From Streptomyces luomodiensis (GTDB lineage Bacteria; Actinomycetota; Actinomycetes; Streptomycetales; Streptomycetaceae): DNA of 64,000 nucleotides. The DNA lies in assembly GCF_031679605.1 (NCBI RefSeq), contig NZ_CP117522.1, positions 434,001 to 498,000 of the forward strand, given 5' to 3'. Under the pieces are notes generated by a model that was not told the origin of the DNA, made no database searches, and was given only the letters and a program-made list of their open reading frames with translations. The position numbers were made by a program, and so were the translations under genes. Numbering within the stretch: position 1 is the first letter of the stretch; every line of letters starts with the position of its first letter. Below are positions 1 to 8,401 of this stretch, one piece after another.

Positions 1-1207
1 CGGCGGCCGCCGCGCGTGCTCCGGCCTGCTCCCCGTCCGCCCCGGTGGCGACCACGCATCCCAGGCGGTCCTGGAAGGAGTGCGTCACGCGGACCGTCCG
101 CCCGGGGGCGGTGCCGACCGCGACGGCCACGACACCGGGCGCCGCCTGTGCGGCCTCGACGCCCTCGACGGCCGTGACCCGCCCCTCGCGCTCGTTGTGC
201 AGGAAGCGGACCGCGGCGTGGCCCCGGCCCGCCACCGCGGGCGTCCGGCTCTGGCCCGCCGCACGGGCGATCACGGCGTCGATCAGGTCGATGCCGAGCG
301 CGGCCCGTACCGCGACGGGGATCATGCCGCCCGCCAGCCGCGGGTTGACCTCGATGACGACGGGGCCGTCCGGGGACATCCGCAGTTCGGTGTGGGCGGA
401 TCCCCAGCCGAGGCCCAGCGCGGCGAGCGCCCGCAGGGCGGTGTCGCCGAGGGCGGCGGCGGTCGTCCCGGGCACGGGTGCGGGCACCTGGTGCCCGGTC
501 TCCACGAAGAACGGCCGGGGGCCGATCCGTTTGGCGACGACGGTGACGACGGCGTCGTCGAAGGTCTCGACCGAGAACTCCGGCCCCTCGACGGCCGACT
601 GGACGAGGATCCGGGCCGGCACCGGGTTGCCGCGTTCGTCGGTGGCCCTGCCCAGCAGTTCGCCCGCCCACGACCGGGTCTCCGCCGGGGTCCGGCACAG
701 CCGGACACCCACCGAGCCCGAACCGAGGACCGGTTTGAGCACGACCGGGTGGCCGATCCGGTCGGCGGCGCGCACCGCGTCGGCCACCTCGGTGACGGCC
801 TGCGAGGCGGGCACCGGAACGCCGGCCGCCGCGAGCGCGAGGACCTGCGCCGCCTTGTCCCGGCACCGGGCGATGGCGTCCCCGTCCGCCGCGGGGAGGC
901 CGAGCTTGGCGGCGGCGCGGGCGGCGGTGGACACGAAGTACTCGGAGCTGGAGGCGACTCCGGCGAGCCCGCCGTCCTGGGTGAGCTCTGCGCAGCACTC
1001 CACCACGGCGGCCGTGTCACCGGTGTCGAGCACCCTGGTGTCGATGCCGTCCCGCTCGACGTACACATAGCGGCCCGGGTCCCGGGTCAGCAGCACCGGC
1101 CGCAGGCCCCGGGCCCGCGCCGCCACGCAGAACTCCCGCCCCGTACCGGTGGTGTTGCTCTCCACGAACGCGAGCCACCGCCCGGTCGCGGTCTCGTTCC
1201 CGTTCAC
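1..1207 (-). CDS. ATP-grasp amino acid ligase, 3' end beyond the window
   Basis: Predicted ATP-dependent carboxylate-amine ligase, the type that joins two amino acids through an acyl phosphate. Translation from GTG at 1207 shows an N-terminal region (LAFVESNTTGTGREF), an ATP-binding lysine at about residue 158 in VVLKPVLGSGSVGV, and the metal-binding ExNxR motif at residues 286-290 (VIEVNPRLAGG). A C-terminal domain continues off the left edge. The GTG overlaps the stop of the upstream lyase gene by four bases (GTGA), so translational coupling is likely. With the SbnA-like and lyase genes upstream, I infer that it activates or accepts diaminopropionate. Substrates cannot be read from the sequence; BacD/DdaF-like dipeptide ligases are the nearest known logic. 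Confidence 0.85.
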   Translation of the reverse strand, partial: MNGNETATGRWLAFVESNTTGTGREFCVAARARGLRPVLLTRDPGRYVYVERDGIDTRVLDTGDTAAVVECCAELTQDGGLAGVASSSEYFVSTAARAAAKLGLPAADGDAIARCRDKAAQVLALAAAGVPVPASQAVTEVADAVRAADRIGHPVVLKPVLGSGSVGVRLCRTPAETRSWAGELLGRATDERGNPVPARILVQSAVEGPEFSVETFDDAVVTVVAKRIGPRPFFVETGHQVPAPVPGTTAAALGDTALRALAALGLGWGSAHTELRMSPDGPVVIEVNPRLAGGMIPVAVRAALGIDLIDAVIARAAGQSRTPAVAGRGHAAVRFLHNEREGRVTAVEGVEAAQAAPGVVAVAVGTAPGRTVRVTHSFQDRLGCVVATGADGEQAGARAAAA

Positions 1208-2688
1208 GTTTGTCCTTCCCTTCCGTCCGCGGGTCCCCGGCCCGGCAGGAGGGCGTCGACCGCCGCGCCCAGTGTCCGCGCCGCGTCCCGCGTCCGGCCC
1301 CGGTGCTCGGCGAGCCGCCGTCCGTGGGCGGAGAGCCGCTCCCGCAGCAGGCGCACGGTGGCGTCGCACTCACCGGGGCCGCCGCCGCGGTCGTGGGCGT
1401 CGACGACCTCGCCCAGGGAGGGCAGTTCGGTGACCACCCCGGCGGGGGCCCCGTCCGGCAGGGCGATTTTGGTGAGTTCGGTGGCCCCGCTCTCGATCGC
1501 CTCCCGCACGGCGGCGCCCACGATGTGGTGCGCGGTGCGGAACGGAACCCCTTGGGCGACCAGCCGGTTGGCGATCACGGTGGCGGTCACGAAGCTCTCC
1601 CGTGCGCGCCGCGCCATCCGCTCCGCGGCCGGCCGGGCGCCGCTGACGAGCACCTGGGCGAGGAGGACGGAGTCCCGTACGGCGGCCAGCGCGGGCCAGG
1701 CCGGGGCCACGGCCTCGGTGCCGACCTCGATGGAGTTGGTGAACGGCGCCGACTTCATGGCGGAGGCGGAGGCGGTCCAGGCGCCGATGGCGGCGCCCGC
1801 CTTGGCCTTGACGTGTTCCAGCAGGAACGCGTTGCGCTTCTGGGGCATCGCGGAGCTGCCGCCGACCAGCCGTTCCGGGAACTCCACGAGCCCGAACTCC
1901 TGGGTGCTCCACAGCTGGAGGTCGGTGGCGAGCCGGCTGAGCGTCACCCCGGCTGAGGCGGCCGCGGCGAGGGCGCGCAGCAGCGTGTCCCGTGCGGCCA
2001 CCGCGTCGGTGGCGTGCAGCGGCGGACCGGAGAACCCCAACAGGGAGGCGGTGCGCGCGGGTTCGATGGGCAGGTCCGTGCCGGACACCGCCCCGGCGCC
2101 CAGCGGGCACCGGTCCAGTTCGTCCAGCGTCTGGCGCAGGGCGGTGATGTCGCGGTCGAGCGCGGTGGCGATGCCGGCCAGGTAGTAGCCGTAGCTGACC
2201 GGCATGGCGGGCTGGAAGTGGGTGTAGACGGGCATCACCACGGCGCGGTGGGCGCGGGCCCGGGAGAGCAGGACCGCCTGGAGCCGGAGCACCTCGCCGA
2301 GGAGGTCGGTCAGTTCGGCGCGCAGTCGCATCGCGGTGACGGTCGCCTTGATGTCGTTGCGGGAGCGTCCGGTGTGCAGTTTGCCGCCCACGTCCGCGCC
2401 GAGTTCGGCCACCAGGTGGCCCTCGTACATCAGGTACAGGCCGCGCGGGGCGGGCAGCCCGTCCAGTGCGCGGAAGCGCTCCGCCCGCAGTCGGGTGATG
2501 CGTTCCAGGAGCACGGTGGCCGTGTCGGCGGGCAGCAGCCCGCATTCGGTGAGCATGACCACGTGTGCCAGGTCGATGGTGCTGATGGGCTCCAGTTCCT
2601 CGCGGAGGGACTGGGGGCTCGGTTCGCCGTAGACGACACGGCGGGTGCGCGGGCCGAGGGTGCGGGTGAGCCGTCCGGTGGAGGTCAC
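1204..2688 (-). CDS. Argininosuccinate lyase family enzyme (likely specialised metabolism)
   Basis: A 494-residue member of the fumarase/aspartase/argininosuccinate lyase superfamily, whose members eliminate fumarate from N-succinyl compounds. The family motifs are complete: TGRSRND at residues 106-112, THFQ at 156-159 (catalytic His region), and the flexible-loop signature GGSSAMPQKRN at 276-286. It starts with GTG at 2688, overlapping the SbnA-like stop by four bases, and ends overlapping the ATP-grasp start. No arginine gene is nearby, so housekeeping ArgH is unlikely. I infer that it splits N-(2-amino-2-carboxyethyl)-L-aspartate into 2,3-diaminopropionate and fumarate, doing the job that SbnB does by oxidation in staphyloferrin B synthesis. 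Nitrosuccinate lyase (CreD-like) is an alternative, but no CreE partner is visible. Confidence 0.85.
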   Translation of the reverse strand: MTSTGRLTRTLGPRTRRVVYGEPSPQSLREELEPISTIDLAHVVMLTECGLLPADTATVLLERITRLRAERFRALDGLPAPRGLYLMYEGHLVAELGADVGGKLHTGRSRNDIKATVTAMRLRAELTDLLGEVLRLQAVLLSRARAHRAVVMPVYTHFQPAMPVSYGYYLAGIATALDRDITALRQTLDELDRCPLGAGAVSGTDLPIEPARTASLLGFSGPPLHATDAVAARDTLLRALAAAASAGVTLSRLATDLQLWSTQEFGLVEFPERLVGGSSAMPQKRNAFLLEHVKAKAGAAIGAWTASASAMKSAPFTNSIEVGTEAVAPAWPALAAVRDSVLLAQVLVSGARPAAERMARRARESFVTATVIANRLVAQGVPFRTAHHIVGAAVREAIESGATELTKIALPDGAPAGVVTELPSLGEVVDAHDRGGGPGECDATVRLLRERLSAHGRRLAEHRGRTRDAARTLGAAVDALLPGRGPADGREGQT

Positions 2689-3758
2689 GACATGGCCCGC
2701 TCGGCGAGGGGGTGGGTCACCCTGGGCACCACGCCGGGGACCTCCTCGTAGGAGCGGCGGCCCCAGGCCAGCCGGGTCCAGGTGTCGCCGGCCTCCGCCG
2801 GGGAGGAGACGGTCACCGGCTCGGTGGGACGTTCGGCGAGCAGGAAGCCGTTCTCGGCGAGCCACGCGTCGTCGTAGACGGTGGCCTGGTAGCGGTATCC
2901 CTCGTCGGGCAGCATCACCACGCACAGTCCGTCCGGGTTCCGGTCCGCCCACCACTGGGCGACCAGGTGGGCGGCACCGCTGGTGGGGCCCTGGAAGAGG
3001 GCGGATTCGGCGTGCAGGGCCCGGGTCTGGGCGTAGGCCTCGGCCGCGGAACACCAGTGGATCTCGTCGAAGAGGGTGTGGTCGAGGTTGGCGGGCCACA
3101 GGCTGTTGCCCAGACCGCGCAGCGAGCGGGGCCCGTCGGGCTGGCCGAACAACACGCTGCGGTGGCTGTCGACGCCGATGACCTGGGTGTGCGGGCTGTG
3201 TTCGCGCAGGCCACCCGCGGTGCCGCACATCGATCCCGCGGTGCCGACGGTGCCGACCAGGCAGTCGACGGTGCCGAAGGTGCGCAGCAGCTGTTCGGCC
3301 ACCACGTGGTAGGAGCGGGCGTTGTCGGGGTTGTTGTACTGCTCGGGGCAGAAGGTGGACGGCAGCGAGGCGCGGATCTCCGCGAGCCTGACCAGCCGGG
3401 CTCCCTGGTATCCGCCGACCGGCGCGGGCTCCAGGCACATCTCCACCCGCGCGCCGAGATCGGTCAGTCTGCGGTGGAGGTTGGCGTCGATCGCGGGGTC
3501 GCTCACCAGGATCAGGTCGCGCTCCATCAGCGCCGCCTGCATGGCGAGGGCGAGCCCGAAGGTGCCCGAGGTGGTTTCGACGATCACGGTGTCGTCGGTC
3601 AGCTCGCCGCGCTGCAGCGCGCGACGCAGGATGTACTGGGCGGGCACCAGTTTCATCAGGGTGAAGACCGCGCCGTACAGATTCGGGCCGAGCCGGATGA
3701 GGCGTGGCAGCATCTGCGCCTCGGTGATGGAGCGGTACGTCAGGGTGGACAGCGTCAT
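2685..3758 (-). CDS. SbnA-like PLP-dependent beta-replacement enzyme
   Basis: A 357-residue fold-type II PLP enzyme of the cysteine synthase family, closest in pattern to SbnA (N-(2-amino-2-carboxyethyl)-glutamate synthase). Ungapped spacing to the ETTSGTFG substrate loop places the catalytic lysine at K36 (FTLMK). Other SbnA-like blocks are VSDPAIDANL, GARVEMCLEP, APVGGYQ, the VGTAGSMCG phosphate-binding loop, GVDSHRSVLFG and MLPDEGYRY. Known SbnA joins O-phosphoserine and glutamate. Here the partner gene is an argininosuccinate-lyase homologue, so aspartate is the likelier nucleophile (inference). Start ATG 3758; an ABC ATPase gene ends 50 bases upstream. Confidence 0.88.
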   Translation of the reverse strand: MTLSTLTYRSITEAQMLPRLIRLGPNLYGAVFTLMKLVPAQYILRRALQRGELTDDTVIVETTSGTFGLALAMQAALMERDLILVSDPAIDANLHRRLTDLGARVEMCLEPAPVGGYQGARLVRLAEIRASLPSTFCPEQYNNPDNARSYHVVAEQLLRTFGTVDCLVGTVGTAGSMCGTAGGLREHSPHTQVIGVDSHRSVLFGQPDGPRSLRGLGNSLWPANLDHTLFDEIHWCSAAEAYAQTRALHAESALFQGPTSGAAHLVAQWWADRNPDGLCVVMLPDEGYRYQATVYDDAWLAENGFLLAERPTEPVTVSSPAEAGDTWTRLAWGRRSYEEVPGVVPRVTHPLAERAMS

Positions 3759-3808
3759 GGAGACTCCTCTGGATCCGGAGGCGGGGCTAAGGGGCCGGGG
3801 ACGGGGCT

Positions 3809-4762
3809 TCAGGAGAGGACCGGCAGGTCGGGGAGTCCCTCGGCAAGGGCCACGTAGACGTCGTCGAGGGTCGGCTCGGACAGCGAGATCCCGGTGATCG
3901 CCACTCCCCCCTCGTCCAGGGCCCGTACGACGGCGGCGAGGGCGGCGGACTCCCGGACCGGGACCCGGACCGTGCCCGCGGGCTCGCCGGGCTGCGGCTC
4001 CAGGCCCGCCGCGCGCAGCGCGGCCAGTGCGGCCGGTACGGCCGTCGGTGTGGCGAGGGTGGCGCGGACCGAGCTGACGCCGAGCTGTTCCTTGAGCTGT
4101 GCCACCGAGCCGTCGGCGATGGTCTTGCCGCGGCCCAGCACGATCACGCGGTCCGCGAGCTGTTCGGCCTCTTCGAGGTACTGAGTGGTCAGCAGGACGG
4201 TGGTGCCGCCGGCCACCGCCGACCGGACCGAGTCCCACAGCCCGCTGCGGCTGATCGGGTCGAGCCCGGTGGTGGGCTCGTCGAGGAACAGCACCTGGGG
4301 GCGGCCGACGAAGCTGCTGGCCAGGTCGAGGCGGCGGCGCATGCCTCCCGAGTACGTCGCGGCCGCCCGGTCGGCCGCGCCGGTCAGGGCGAAGACTTCC
4401 AGCAGCTCCTGCGCCCTCGCCCTGGCCTCGGTACGCCTCGCGCCGAGCAGCCGGGCCACCAGGATGAGGTTGTCGCGGCCGGAGAGGGTTTCGTCCACCG
4501 CGGCGTACTGCCCCGTCAGGCCGATGCGCCGACGTACCTCACGGGCCTCGCGCACCACGTCGTACCCCGCCACCCGCGCGGTGCCCCGGCTGGGCGGCAG
4601 CGCGGTGGCGAGGATGCTCACCAGCGTGCTCTTGCCCGCTCCGTTGTGGCCCAGCAGACACAGCACCTCACCTTCCCCGATCCGGAAACTGACACCGTCC
4701 AGAGCCCGCGTGCTGCCAAAGGACCGGCCTAATTCCATCACTTCGATCATCACGCTGTTCAC
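3809..4762 (-). CDS. ABC transporter ATP-binding protein, DrrA type
   Basis: A 317-residue drug-export-type ABC ATPase. Visible motifs are Walker A (GHNGAGKST), a Q-loop (TGQYAAVDE), the ABC signature (YSGGMRRRLDLA), Walker B (VLFLDEPTTGLDP) and an H-loop region changed to TTQYLEEAEQL, as in DrrA proteins. The C-terminal extension of about 90 residues is also DrrA-like. Start GTG 4762 with GAGGAAT about 11 bases upstream. It is the first gene of the presumed biosynthetic operon, so it probably powers product export or self-resistance. No permease gene is in view; one is expected past the left edge. Confidence 0.88.
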   Translation of the reverse strand: MNSVMIEVMELGRSFGSTRALDGVSFRIGEGEVLCLLGHNGAGKSTLVSILATALPPSRGTARVAGYDVVREAREVRRRIGLTGQYAAVDETLSGRDNLILVARLLGARRTEARARAQELLEVFALTGAADRAAATYSGGMRRRLDLASSFVGRPQVLFLDEPTTGLDPISRSGLWDSVRSAVAGGTTVLLTTQYLEEAEQLADRVIVLGRGKTIADGSVAQLKEQLGVSSVRATLATPTAVPAALAALRAAGLEPQPGEPAGTVRVPVRESAALAAVVRALDEGGVAITGISLSEPTLDDVYVALAEGLPDLPVLS

Positions 4763-4931
4763 CAGACGTCATTCCTCGCAGGGAGCGGACCGGGCAATGC
4801 CGTGAGAGACTGGGAAATTCCTACATTCGCGGCTCTGCCTCGGCAAGGTGCCCTACAACAAGTTGCCAGGCGCCACGGGGGCAGGTGAGGGAAGCAACTC
4901 GGCCTGACAGCTTGTTACCGCGAACGAATGA
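4763..4931 (-). promoter_or_regulatory. Probable promoter region of the biosynthetic operon
   Basis: A 169-base gap upstream of the ABC ATPase start and downstream of the regulator stop. It is clearly less GC-rich than its neighbours. It contains arms GGCAA (4842-4846) and TTGCC (4863-4867) around CAACAAGTTG, a plausible operator for the adjacent LuxR-type regulator. No promoter hexamers are called. Confidence 0.35.
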
Positions 4932-5792
4932 TTACGCGGGCCGCTGGTCCCCCTCGTCGGTCAGCTCCGCATAGAACAGCAGACCGAGCTCCACCGCTCG
5001 GGCGCCCGCTTGAAATCGCGAATTTGCGCCGAGTTCACGAGTAATCTCGGCCACATTTCTCCGGTACGTGCGAACCGACATACCGATTTCCCGCGCGGCG
5101 GCTTCGTCCGTGCGTCCCGAACTGAGGGCCTGGAGTATCCGCCGGGCCATGGCACTGCGGGTCCGGCTGCTGAGGCGGCGGTGGTCCGCGAGCGCCGCAC
5201 TGCCGCCCCAGGAGACCATGAACAGGGTGCGCAGGTTGCGCAGCACGGCCGGCGCCCGCACCACCACCGCTTCGCGCGAACGCTTACCGGAGCCGGACCA
5301 CACCACGCTCACCGAACCGTCGGCCAGCACCATGTCGTGCAGCGGCGCTTCGACGAGCCGGACGTCGACTCCGGACGCGTACTTGTCCAGGGCCTTCAGC
5401 AGATAGCGCTCCTCCACCAGCCCCACCCGCCCCAGCAGCCGGACGTCCACCCCCCGGGCCACGGCCCTGCCCAGCAGCGCGACCAGCCGGGCGGTCCCCT
5501 GATCACTGCCACCGGTGAGCACGACATCGAGGGTCCGCTCGGCCGACTCGACGACTTGCTCGGCGGCGTCCACGCCCTCCTCCGGCTCCATCGAGGTGAG
5601 GAGCCGTTCTTCGTGGCGATGGCGGTCGACAGCCGTCTTGACCAGCCTGCCCGCCTCCAGCAGCATGCGTTCTATCTCTCCGCTGGAGAACCTGCCGCCC
5701 GGTCTTAACGGCGTGATATCGGGGTCTGGTTCGGGGTCCTGCCCGGCAAAACTGCCGGCGATGATGAACGCGTCATTGCAAGAATTTGGCAC
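4932..5792 (-). CDS. LuxR-type transcriptional regulator with N-terminal sensor region
   Basis: A 286-residue regulator. The C-terminal roughly 65 residues form a LuxR/NarL-like helix-turn-helix (ILQALSSGRTDEAAAREIG, then MSVRTYRRNVAEI). The N-terminal two thirds resembles the PLD/TrmB-like sensing domain found in actinobacterial cluster regulators (ERTLDVVLTGG, RLVALLGRAVARGVDVRLLG). I chose GTG 5792 because AGGGGGAG lies a few bases upstream; the frame stays open to an ATG at 5870. It is codirectional with the ABC/SbnA/lyase/ligase operon and is its likely pathway-specific regulator. Confidence 0.78.
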   Translation of the reverse strand: MPNSCNDAFIIAGSFAGQDPEPDPDITPLRPGGRFSSGEIERMLLEAGRLVKTAVDRHRHEERLLTSMEPEEGVDAAEQVVESAERTLDVVLTGGSDQGTARLVALLGRAVARGVDVRLLGRVGLVEERYLLKALDKYASGVDVRLVEAPLHDMVLADGSVSVVWSGSGKRSREAVVVRAPAVLRNLRTLFMVSWGGSAALADHRRLSSRTRSAMARRILQALSSGRTDEAAAREIGMSVRTYRRNVAEITRELGANSRFQAGARAVELGLLFYAELTDEGDQRPA

Positions 5793-6175
5793 AGCTCCCC
5801 CTGAAAGAGCATGGCACTGACACCCTAATCGGACATACCCACCAAAAAGCGAGGGTCGCGACTCACGCATACGCCACGGAGGTCAAGGCAGCCCGGAGAG
5901 AATGGAGAGCGCACTATCGACCGCTGCCCCCGTGGTCGATACGCGGGTCATGCTCTCCATGCCCACCGCACGGGCTAAGCGGAAACGATACGACCTTGAC
6001 CATCCATGGCGTTGGACTATACCCACCCGCCGCACACTCGCGAAATGGTCGATCCCCTAAAGACAATGGGGGAAACCTCATTGCCGCAATGTGGATTCAC
6101 GCATCCGGACCATGCGGGAACCCGCACCACCTGCCACCGCACCAGGGACTCAGGGGGATACGGCGCCCGGCCGGC
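5793..6175. other. Intergenic region, no gene seen
   Basis: About 380 bases of relatively AT-rich DNA upstream of the LuxR-type regulator. Open frames here are short and lack coding character. It probably holds the regulator promoter (minus strand); no clear -10/-35 pair could be assigned. It ends at the hairpin of the convergently placed phosphatase gene. Confidence 0.5.
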
Positions 6176-6213
6176 GGGTTCCGGCGACTCCTCGCGAAGA
6201 GTCGCCGGAACCC
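6176..6213 (-). terminator. Hairpin terminator after the HAD phosphatase gene
   Basis: Perfect 15-bp inverted repeat: GGGTTCCGGCGACTC (6176-6190) and its complement (6199-6213) around an 8-base loop. It lies 11 bases past the phosphatase stop. There is no strong T-run, as is usual in Streptomyces. Confidence 0.75.
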
Positions 6214-6224
6214 ATTATTCCGAC

Positions 6225-6866
6225 TCAGGACAACTGGCCGTCGTAGTCAGGCAGTTTGAACGTCCGTTCGGCGTGTCCGCCCACAAGATCGCTCGTATTA
6301 TTCCCTATGTTGGCGATGATGGTGTAGCCGAGGGACTCGATCTCCGCCCGCTTCGCCGTCTTGAACTCGGCGGCGTCACCGAAGATGTCACCCAGCGGCC
6401 GCTGGTACAGACCGGTGATGGGGTAGTCGACGTACTTGAGGTTGCCCCGGGTCACGTCATCGAGGACATCCGGGCGCGCGGTGATGAAGAAGACGCCCAC
6501 GCCGTGCTCGTTGGCGTACTTCGCGAGGTCCAGGACCGGCTGGACGGCGGGGGTCGGCGGGAAGAGCTGGAAGTAGGTCTCCAGCGAGGTGTTGTCGATG
6601 TCGAGGACGATCGCCTGCTTCTGGCCACCGCCGTTCTGGATGCGCTGTTCGAGGTAGGGCCGGGCCTCCCCGTCGATCACCTTGGTGACATCGGCCTTCC
6701 ACGTCTCGTAGTCGACGGCGGCAGCGGCGCTGGGCACCGTGACAGCGGACGAGGCGCGCGCCCGGTCCCCGTCAAGGGCCTGCGCGTCGACCGTCCCCGC
6801 CAGCCCCAGAAGGGCCGCCGTGGCGACGACGATCCCCACGCGCGCCTTGCGTAACGCCACGCTCAT
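6225..6866 (-). CDS. Secreted HAD-family acid phosphatase
   Basis: A 213-residue protein with a Sec signal peptide (MSVALRK, hydrophobic core, cleavage near VDAQA) and a class B acid phosphatase-like HAD domain. HAD motifs are in order: motif I VLDIDNTSL (DxDxT type), motif II FFITARPD (Thr), motif III lysine in FKTAKRAE, motif IV IGNNTSDLVG. It probably releases phosphate from external phosphomonoesters. Start ATG 6866 has GGAGGAACC upstream. It is a single gene with its own terminator. The family is clear; the substrate is unknown. Confidence 0.85.
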   Translation of the reverse strand: MSVALRKARVGIVVATAALLGLAGTVDAQALDGDRARASSAVTVPSAAAAVDYETWKADVTKVIDGEARPYLEQRIQNGGGQKQAIVLDIDNTSLETYFQLFPPTPAVQPVLDLAKYANEHGVGVFFITARPDVLDDVTRGNLKYVDYPITGLYQRPLGDIFGDAAEFKTAKRAEIESLGYTIIANIGNNTSDLVGGHAERTFKLPDYDGQLS

Positions 6867-7161
6867 GGTTGGTTCCTCCATTCCGTCAGGACGTGACCGG
6901 TGGTCACGATTCGGCTCGAAGCTAAGGCCGCTACCGGCGGTTTTGCGAGTCCGTGGCCGCAACCGGAGCGAGCCACCCGGACTGCACGCGGGCACCGCGA
7001 GCGCAACCCCGCGCTTCTTGCCAGTCCGGCCGATATCGTGGCCAGTACTTGCCACCGGACGGCGGAAGACAACCGCGGCGCCGTCGGTTCGCGGTGTCGT
7101 CGGTTCGAGTCCGGGCCACCCCCCTTCGCAGCAGCACGAAGTGCTGTAAGGAGCACCAGGA
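6867..7161. other. Intergenic region with tRNA 3'-end-like fragment
   Basis: Holds the divergent upstream regions of the phosphatase (-) and the PatB-like gene (+). At 7101-7120 lies a T-loop-like stretch, GGTTCGAGTCC followed by GGGCCACC, and a partial second copy of CGTCGGTTCG begins at 7081. A full tRNA cannot be folded: the T-stem has mismatches and no matching 5' acceptor strand was found. It may be an old attachment site or a tRNA remnant. Confidence 0.3.
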
Positions 7162-8337
7162 ATGACGCACGCACACGCAGCCAAGTTCGACTGGGACGTA
7201 ACCAGATCCCGCGCACGGCGAACGAAACGCTGGTCGGTGTACGGCGATGACGTACTCGACCTGACCGTCGCCGAGATGGACCTGCCGATCGCGGACCCCA
7301 TCATGGCCGTCCTGAAGGAGGCGGTCGAGCGGCAGTCCTTCGGGTACCCCGTCCCCCGCGCGCGGTCCCCCCTGCCCGAGATCGCCGCGCGGTGGTTGAC
7401 CGAGCACCACGGGCTGGCCACCGAACCCGCCGCGGTCCACCTGCTGCCCGAGCTGATGAGCGGCATCACCAACGCCGTGCGCCTGTTCACCCGGCCCGGC
7501 TCCGCGGTGGTCGTACCGACACCGACGTACCGCAGCTTCTTCGGCGCGATCGAGCTCGCCGGCCGCGAGGCCGTCCAAGCGCCCCTGGTCCGCGCCGAGG
7601 ACGGCTACCGGCTCGACTACGACCGGATCGACGCCGCCCTCGCGGCGGGTGCCGGGAGCGTCCTGCTCTGCCACCCGGCCAATCCCGTGGGCCGGATCTA
7701 CCGTCCGGAGGAGCTACGGCAGCTCGCGGGCCTCGTCACCCGCCACGGCGCCCGGGTGATCAGCGACGAGATCCACGCGCCGCTGCGCTACCAGGAGGAC
7801 TTCACCCCCTACGCGTCGGTCGGCGACGAGGCCCGCGAGCACGCCGTGACCCTGTTCAGCGCCACCAAGGCGTGGAACATCCCCGGTTTGCGCTGCGGGT
7901 TCATCGCCCTCCCCAACGCGGCCGACCAAGCGCTGTGGGCGGCCCTTCCGGCGGCGGCGACCGGGGGTATCAGCCCCCTCGGGATGGTCGCCTCCGCGGC
8001 CGCTTTCCAGCACGGGAAGCCCTGGCTCGACCAGGCGGTGGGCTACCTCGCGGCCAACCGTGCGCTGCTGGGACGGCTCCTCGCCGATGCCGGGCTCCCG
8101 GATGTCTACACCCCGCCCGAGGCAACCTACCTCGCCTGGCTCGACCTGCGGGGACTGGGGCTGCCCGACCCGTCGGTCCGGCTGCTCGAACACGGCGGCG
8201 TGGCCACCACCGCCGGACCCGATCACGGGCAGGCCGGCACCGGCTTCGTCCGGCTCAACTTCGCCACCCAGCCGGACGTCCTCGAAGAGGCCGCCACACG
8301 CATCACCAAGGCGGTGGCGGGCCTGCCGCGCGCCTGA
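7162..8337 (+). CDS. MalY/PatB-type PLP C-S beta-lyase or aminotransferase
   Basis: A 391-residue fold-type I PLP enzyme. The PLP lysine is in SATKAWNIPGLRCGF. Upstream are CHPANPVGRIY (substrate/PLP ring region) and ISDEIHAPL (Asp-Tyr/His pair). The N-terminus (FDWDVTRS, KRWSVYGDDVLDLTVAEMD) is typical of PatB/MalY cystathionine beta-lyase-like proteins. These cleave cystathionine or cysteine conjugates to pyruvate, ammonia and a thiol. Start ATG 7162 has AAGGAGCACC upstream. It is monocistronic. A plain aminotransferase activity cannot be excluded. Confidence 0.85.
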   Translation: MTHAHAAKFDWDVTRSRARRTKRWSVYGDDVLDLTVAEMDLPIADPIMAVLKEAVERQSFGYPVPRARSPLPEIAARWLTEHHGLATEPAAVHLLPELMSGITNAVRLFTRPGSAVVVPTPTYRSFFGAIELAGREAVQAPLVRAEDGYRLDYDRIDAALAAGAGSVLLCHPANPVGRIYRPEELRQLAGLVTRHGARVISDEIHAPLRYQEDFTPYASVGDEAREHAVTLFSATKAWNIPGLRCGFIALPNAADQALWAALPAAATGGISPLGMVASAAAFQHGKPWLDQAVGYLAANRALLGRLLADAGLPDVYTPPEATYLAWLDLRGLGLPDPSVRLLEHGGVATTAGPDHGQAGTGFVRLNFATQPDVLEEAATRITKAVAGLPRA

Positions 8338-8401
8338 CCCGCTACCGCACCGCCTGGGCCCGGCACAACGTGCCGCACCGAGGCTCGGTCCTCGCCGAGG
8401 A

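Noticed and set aside
80..2185. Long plus-strand open frame opposite the ATP-grasp and lyase genes
   Set aside because: It is Gly/Arg/Pro-rich with no domain, and it lies antisense to genes with complete family motifs. High-GC third positions create such frames.
2685..3758. Apparent loss of the catalytic lysine in the SbnA-like enzyme
   Set aside because: A first look for KDR failed, but counting back without gaps from the TSG loop puts K36 at the right place, so the site is intact.
7040..7122. Complete tRNA gene
   Set aside because: No 7-bp acceptor stem, no anticodon stem and a mismatched T-stem; only the 3' portion looks tRNA-like.
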